Source of the DNA: Aquibium pacificus
Lineage (GTDB): Bacteria > Pseudomonadota > Alphaproteobacteria > Rhizobiales > Rhizobiaceae
NCBI RefSeq assembly: GCF_040839445.1
Contig: NZ_JBDPGJ010000008.1
Coordinates: forward strand, 62,001 to 126,000
DNA length: 64,000 nt
Reading direction: 5' to 3'
In this document: in pieces, positions 59,736-64,000 of the stretch
How positions within the stretch are numbered: the first letter of the stretch is position 1
How the letters are laid out: every line of letters begins with the position of its first letter
Position numbers and translations under genes: made by a program
Notes under the pieces: model-generated
Told to the model about the DNA's origin: nothing
The model's database searches: none
Seen by the model: only the letters and a program-made list of their open reading frames with translations

Positions 59736-61157
59736 ATGACCGGAAGCTCCGAGACGGTCCGCAAGCCTTACGTCCTCTACGGCCATCAGACCTGGCGCTG
59801 GTACGCACAGTACCTGCGGGATCCCATTTCCTGCTATCTGGACGCGCGCGAGATCTACGGGCCGGTCGGTGGCCTGGGCAACCCGCTGCCGTTCTGGAAG
59901 GGCGGCCGGCAGCACGTCATGGCCTTCGGCGCGGTGCCCAACCGCATTGTCTTCGGGCAGCCGGACCTCTTCCGGCCCGGCGGACAGGTGCTGAGGGGGC
60001 CGCGAGGTTCCGCGCAGCGGCGCATGCGAAAGAGTATCTTCGCCATGCATGGCGATGAGCATAACCGGCATCGCCGCGTCATGCAGCCGCCGCTGTCCAG
60101 GCTCGCCGTCGCCTCCTATGCGCCCGCGATCGCCGGCCTGATCGATCAGGTCCTCGACCGGTGGGAAGTGGGGAAACCCATCGACGCCTATCACGAGATG
60201 CTGACGCTCTCGAACTGGATCGCCGCGCACCTCCTGTTCGGCGAAGCCGATTTCGAACGGTCTCTGGCCATCTGCATGCTGATCCGGGACTGGATCACGC
60301 TCGACGTCGAGGTTCGCACCCTCAAGCTGCGGCCGTCGCTTCCCGGTGCTCTCGTCCGACGACTGCTGCGTCACGCCGAGACGCTGGAAGCCGCTGTGCG
60401 GCAGCTGATCGAGGAAAGGCGCAGTGCCGGAGCGCCCGGCAAGGACCTTCTGTCCCAGCTTATCGGAGCGCATGGCGACAAGGACTTCGCCATGAGTGAC
60501 GACGAGTTGGTCGCGCATTCGGTCATCCTCCACGGCGCGTCATTCCTCACCACGGCGAGCACGCTTGCCTGGGCGATGTATCTCCTCGCCCAGAACCCGG
60601 CGGTCGCCGCCGCGCTCGACCGGGAGGTGGCGTCGAAACTCACGGCATGGCCGCCCGCAACCGGCGAGATCGACGCCATGCCGCTGCTCGACGGCGTATT
60701 GCGCGAGACGTTGCGCCTGCTGCCGCCAGTGCATCACACGCTGCGCACGGTCGCCGCCCCGACCGATGCGCTCGGACTGCAGCTCAGGCGCGACGACCGC
60801 GTCATCATGAGTGCCTTCATGAGCCATCGGGAGCCGACGGTCTTCCCGGAGCCGGATGTCTTCGATCCGGCCCGCTGGATGCGCGACCGACCCGGCCCCT
60901 ATGACTACATTCCCTTCAGCGCCGGCCCCAGGCTCTGCCTCGGGTATGCCTTCGCCACGCTGGAGATGAAGATGATCCTCGCGCGCATCGTCCAGCGCCA
61001 CCGCGTCGCGCTCGTGCCGCATTCGAAGATCGACGTCATCTACCGCCTGACGCTCTGCCCGAGCGCCGGAGTGCCGATGACGGTGGAGCCGCGCGACGGG
61101 GCCTTTTCGGCGGCGCCGGTGAGTGGCAACATCCTCAAGCTCGTCCGGCACGGCTGA
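59736..61157 (+). CDS. Cytochrome P450
   Basis: 473 aa, soluble (no membrane anchor). The ExxR motif is E324-T-L-R327, the heme-binding loop 'FSAGPRLCLG' with Cys401 as axial ligand, and the I-helix region is 'HGASFLTTAST'. 'MHGDEHNRHRRVMQPPL' is the usual C-helix region. Substrate and redox partners cannot be deduced; no ferredoxin gene is adjacent. It is convergent with an acyltransferase gene 15 nt away. Confidence 0.92.
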   Translation: MTGSSETVRKPYVLYGHQTWRWYAQYLRDPISCYLDAREIYGPVGGLGNPLPFWKGGRQHVMAFGAVPNRIVFGQPDLFRPGGQVLRGPRGSAQRRMRKSIFAMHGDEHNRHRRVMQPPLSRLAVASYAPAIAGLIDQVLDRWEVGKPIDAYHEMLTLSNWIAAHLLFGEADFERSLAICMLIRDWITLDVEVRTLKLRPSLPGALVRRLLRHAETLEAAVRQLIEERRSAGAPGKDLLSQLIGAHGDKDFAMSDDELVAHSVILHGASFLTTASTLAWAMYLLAQNPAVAAALDREVASKLTAWPPATGEIDAMPLLDGVLRETLRLLPPVHHTLRTVAAPTDALGLQLRRDDRVIMSAFMSHREPTVFPEPDVFDPARWMRDRPGPYDYIPFSAGPRLCLGYAFATLEMKMILARIVQRHRVALVPHSKIDVIYRLTLCPSAGVPMTVEPRDGAFSAAPVSGNILKLVRHG

Positions 61158-61172
61158 AACGGCCCGCCGCGA

Positions 61173-61994
61173 TCACGCGTTGGCCAGAGCCTCGGTCCTG
61201 GCGCGCAGATAAGCGATCGCCGCGTCGTTGCTCGGCAAGGCGGCGAGCTCGTCGGCGCCGATTAACGGTCCGGCCGTGATGCGCAGGACCCGGCCGCGCG
61301 TCCGGTACATCTCCGAAAACAGGAAGAGGTTCTGCAGCTTCGGGGAGATCGAGCCGAGGAACAGGAACGGCCACGTGTTGCGGCCATGGATGTGAATCGG
61401 CATGACGGCCGCTCCCGTGCGGCGAGCGAGCGCGGCGATATGCGGGCTCCATTCGGGATCGCGCGGCCGGCGCTCCGCCCAGTCGAAACGGGCCACCGCG
61501 CCGGCCGGGAACACCACCAGCGAGCCGCCGTCCGACAGCAGCCGGTAGGCTTCGCGCCAGCCGCGCAGGTTGCGCCTGCGCCTGGAGCGCTTCCGCTCCG
61601 GATCGACCGTGATCAGACGCTCGCGAAACTCCGGCACGTCTCCCAGCACGTAGAATGCCATCAACCGGCTGTCGGGCCGCGTTGGGGTGACGAGCGTATC
61701 CAATAGGAAACCATCGACCAGCCCGTGCGGATGATTGGCGACGAAGAGCAGCGGCCCTTCCGCCGGCACGCGGGACAGCGGTTCTCCATCGGTCTCCACC
61801 CGCATGTCCAGGCGGTCGAGGAAGTGGCGGGAAAGCGCCGTGGACGTGAACGCGGCAGAGCCCGCATAGATCGCGTTGAAGCGCTCGAAGCCGAGTAGTC
61901 GGTCGAATTGCCGCCCCAGCCAGCCTGATACCGCCGCGGGCAGCCGCTTACTCTTCACCCGCAGACGGATCGGCCCGGCGGTGCGGTCCTGCAT
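61173..61994 (-). CDS. Lysophospholipid acyltransferase-like protein
   Basis: 273 aa. 'LLFVANHPHGLVDGFLLDTL' provides the acceptor motif (H88-x5-D94, the spacing seen in OlsA-like and hemolysin-type acyltransferases rather than the standard HX4D), and 'SLVVFPAGAVARFDW' is the FPxG motif; 'AAVMPIHIHGRNTWPF' follows. Likely acylates a lyso-lipid at the inner membrane face. The substrate is unknown. Confidence 0.85.
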   Translation of the reverse strand: MQDRTAGPIRLRVKSKRLPAAVSGWLGRQFDRLLGFERFNAIYAGSAAFTSTALSRHFLDRLDMRVETDGEPLSRVPAEGPLLFVANHPHGLVDGFLLDTLVTPTRPDSRLMAFYVLGDVPEFRERLITVDPERKRSRRRRNLRGWREAYRLLSDGGSLVVFPAGAVARFDWAERRPRDPEWSPHIAALARRTGAAVMPIHIHGRNTWPFLFLGSISPKLQNLFLFSEMYRTRGRVLRITAGPLIGADELAALPSNDAAIAYLRARTEALANA

Positions 61995-62210
61995 CTTCGA
62001 CGTATCCCGACTTCTGTACCGAGCCTAGCGATACCATGACTGCGATACAATTACCGCCCGCGCCGGTGGTCCAGGTGCCCGTCTGCCGGTTCCGGGCCGG
62101 ATATACTGTGGAAACACCCGCCTCAAGCCTCGGGCAAGGCCTGATCCGTTTGATGGCATACTACCCTAATGTAACCTTCCGAAGCACGGGGTGAGTCGGG
62201 GCTTGGGCAC

Positions 62211-62435
62211 ATGGGCAGCGTCCTTCCACTTCACGAGCGCGCGGAGTTGATTTCCAGGGTGGCGAGGGCTTTGTCGCGAAAACGAAGACCGGAAGCCGTC
62301 GAATATTGGCACCGCATGGCCAAGCGGCTCCTGAGGCTCCAGATCGCGCTCGGCGCGGAGCGGAAGGCAGCCGAAGAAGACCTCCGCCTCCTCCTGCGCG
62401 CCATCATCCGCGCGTCAATGCCGGAAAAGTCCTGA
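62211..62435 (+). CDS. Small helical protein, DUF6074-like
   Basis: 74 aa. The pattern 'LPLHERAELISRVARALS...AVEYWHRMAKRLLRLQIALG...EEDLRLLLRAIIRAS' matches the general layout of rhizobial DUF6074 proteins (LP..R..LI.R.A...YW...L......L..G...E..L..L). Function unknown. Start at 62211 without a strong ribosome site. Confidence 0.65.
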   Translation: MGSVLPLHERAELISRVARALSRKRRPEAVEYWHRMAKRLLRLQIALGAERKAAEEDLRLLLRAIIRASMPEKS

Positions 62436-62614
62436 AGCACTTTCCCCGATCGGCCCGGCGCCACTCCGGATGTGTGCAGCGGCGCAGCCGCAGCCGCGGC
62501 GATGGTTATATTGCTTCGGATACAGCGAATCGCCTGACCATGACTTGACGACCGGCCATCCGGGCACGACATTCAGGTCCGGAGACCGCCTTCGGGCGTC
62601 CAGGGAAGGAAGCG

Positions 62615-63625
62615 ATGGATTTCGGCGCAAGCACGATGATCGACCCGTTCGGGCGGTCGATCGACTATCTGAGAGTGTCGGTCACGGACCGGTGCGACTT
62701 CCGCTGCACCTATTGCATGGCCGAGGACATGACCTTCCTGCCCAAGCGGGACCTGCTCTCGCTGGAGGAACTCGATCGGCTCTGCACCACCTTCGTCGAG
62801 AAGGGCGTCCGGAAGCTGCGGCTGACCGGCGGCGAGCCGCTGGTGCGCAAGAACATCATGCACCTTGTCCGCCAGCTGTCACGCCATCTCGAAAGCGGCG
62901 CATTACGCGAACTCACTCTCACCACCAACGGTTCGCAACTCGCCCGCTTCGCAGGCGAACTTACAGCGTGCGGCGTGAAGCGGATCAACGTCTCGCTGGA
63001 TACGCTCGATCCCGTGAAGTTCCGCACGATCACCCGCTGGGGCGATCTCGCGCGCGTCATGCAGGGCCTCGACGCCGCGCAGGCCGCGGGTATTGCCGTC
63101 AAGATCAACGCCGTGGCACTCAAGGGCTTCAACGACGCCGAGATGCCAGACCTGATGCGCTGGGCGCACGGGCGCGGCATGGACCTGACCGTCATCGAGA
63201 CCATGCCGATGGGCGAGATCGACGCCGACCGTACCGACCAGTACCTGCCGTTGTCTCTGCTGCGCGCGAACCTGGAGCGGCAGTTCACCCTAACCGACAC
63301 TCCCTACAAGACCGGGGGCCCTGCCCGTTACGTCGAGGTCGCCGAGACCGGCGGCCGGCTCGGCTTCATCACGCCGATGACGCACAATTTCTGCGAGAGC
63401 TGCAACCGTGTGCGGCTTACCTGTACGGGCACGCTCTACATGTGCCTCGGCCAGGAGGATGCCGCCGACCTGCGCGCGCCGTTGCGAGCTTCGGAAGGCA
63501 ACGAACTCCTCTCGCGCGCCATCGACGAGGCGATCGGGCGCAAGCCGAAGGGGCACGACTTCGTCATCGACCGGCGCACGAACCGGCCGTCGGTGTCCCG
63601 GCACATGAGCGTGACCGGAGGATGA
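62615..63625 (+). CDS. moaA: GTP 3',8-cyclase MoaA
   Basis: Radical SAM enzyme of molybdenum cofactor synthesis that starts the conversion of GTP to cyclic pyranopterin with MoaC. 336 aa: the SAM cluster is C27-x3-C31-x2-C34 ('CDFRCTYC'); the C-terminal GTP-binding cluster is 'CESC' then a third Cys 14 residues later in 'LYMCLG'; the protein ends with the conserved Gly-Gly. AAGGA precedes the ATG. No Moco-riboswitch-like leader was recognised. Confidence 0.95.
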   Translation: MDFGASTMIDPFGRSIDYLRVSVTDRCDFRCTYCMAEDMTFLPKRDLLSLEELDRLCTTFVEKGVRKLRLTGGEPLVRKNIMHLVRQLSRHLESGALRELTLTTNGSQLARFAGELTACGVKRINVSLDTLDPVKFRTITRWGDLARVMQGLDAAQAAGIAVKINAVALKGFNDAEMPDLMRWAHGRGMDLTVIETMPMGEIDADRTDQYLPLSLLRANLERQFTLTDTPYKTGGPARYVEVAETGGRLGFITPMTHNFCESCNRVRLTCTGTLYMCLGQEDAADLRAPLRASEGNELLSRAIDEAIGRKPKGHDFVIDRRTNRPSVSRHMSVTGG

Positions 63626-63627
63626 TC

Positions 63628-64000
63628 ATGGCCCTCGCCCGCAGATTCGTCATTCTTGCGTCCGTGGCGCTCGCGGCTGCCCCCGCGCTCGCCGACACCC
63701 TGACCTACCGCAACGCGCGCTTCGGGACCTCGCTTTCCTTCCCCGCCGAGGTTTTTTCGGACCAGATGGAGGCGCCCGCAAACGGCGACGGGATGACGTG
63801 GCTGTCGGCCGATGGCGCCAGCCTTGCCGTCTACGCCTCCAACAATGCGTTGAACCTCTCTCCTACGGAATTCGCCGATCAGGCGAGCCAGGGCCAGGGC
63901 GAATTCGAGGTGACTTACCGCCGGGTCGCGGACGACTGGGTGGTCCTCTCGGGCTACGAGGAGGGAAAGATCTTCTACTATCGCTTCGAGTTCGGCGCCG
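63628..64000 (+). CDS. Exported protein, N-terminal part
   Basis: Partial gene running off the window, 124 codons visible. GGAGG lies 6 nt before ATG 63628, inside the moaA stop region, while the ATG at 63622 is too close to it. A signal peptide ('ILASVALAAAPALADTL') is followed by 'YRNARFGTSLSFPAEVFSDQMEAPANGDGM', a periplasmic beta-rich domain of unknown type. Confidence 0.7.
   Translation, partial: MALARRFVILASVALAAAPALADTLTYRNARFGTSLSFPAEVFSDQMEAPANGDGMTWLSADGASLAVYASNNALNLSPTEFADQASQGQGEFEVTYRRVADDWVVLSGYEEGKIFYYRFEFGA

Noticed and set aside
62437..62614. Possible Moco riboswitch before moaA
   Set aside because: No recognisable conserved stem pattern of that riboswitch could be traced in the leader.
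1..64000. CRISPR arrays or complete insertion sequences
   Set aside because: No regularly spaced repeats and no intact transposase with terminal repeats were seen.

Overview
The window is a GC-rich chromosomal segment of an alphaproteobacterium, most likely a Rhizobiales (Hyphomicrobiales) member close to Mesorhizobium or other Phyllobacteriaceae. Supporting signs are the 14-gene nuo operon with rhizobial extras (a NuoE with a long C-terminal extension, and accessory ORFs between nuoF and nuoG), PleD/DivK, the lolCD-proS and mce-rnj-birA-nuo gene orders, short-form ProRS, and DUF1467, DUF3572, DUF6481 and DUF2937 proteins. Identification rests on reading protein sequence; no database was searched.

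Layout. 1-461: 5' part of a membrane-anchored protein. 861-945: tRNA-Leu(GAG). 1120-3629: lipB overlapped by ggt. 3639-3785: a 28-residue membrane peptide behind a LexA-type box (the most interesting item). 3855-7146 (minus): lolD, lolC, proS. 7147-7592: a probable small RNA with its own promoter and intrinsic terminator. 7593-28422 (minus): a roughly 21-kb co-directional block with nuoA-N, several small accessory ORFs and a broken Uma2 gene, ending in birA, rnj, mce and a DUF1467 gene. 28687-31113: an AlkX/YcaQ-type glycosylase, DUF6481 and a 67-aa protein. 31114-38780: topA, rnr, DUF983, Nudix, MFS, rpmG. 39231-41526: pleD, divK, DUF3572. 41540-52545: mfd, sdhE, recG, DUF502, glmS, glmU, ccdA-like. 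52859-53401: DUF2937. 53622-53697: tRNA-Lys(TTT).

From 53700 to about 59100 the character changes: sparse genes, lower and less biased GC, secreted small proteins, a transposase tail, a cyclase-TolB-TPR regulator and a tRNA-Arg 3'-end fragment. I read this as an accessory region beside tRNA-Lys, although no integrase or repeat pair was found. 59105-64000 returns to a more ordinary layout: a lipoprotein, a cytochrome P450 convergent with an acyltransferase, a DUF6074-like protein, moaA and the start of a secreted protein.

Functionally the window combines energy conversion (complex I, SdhE), DNA maintenance (topA, mfd, recG, alkX-like, a possible SOS-induced peptide), RNA turnover (RNase J, RNase R), envelope precursor supply (glmS, glmU, lolCD), cofactor attachment or synthesis (lipB, birA, moaA) and cell-cycle/c-di-GMP signalling (divK, pleD).
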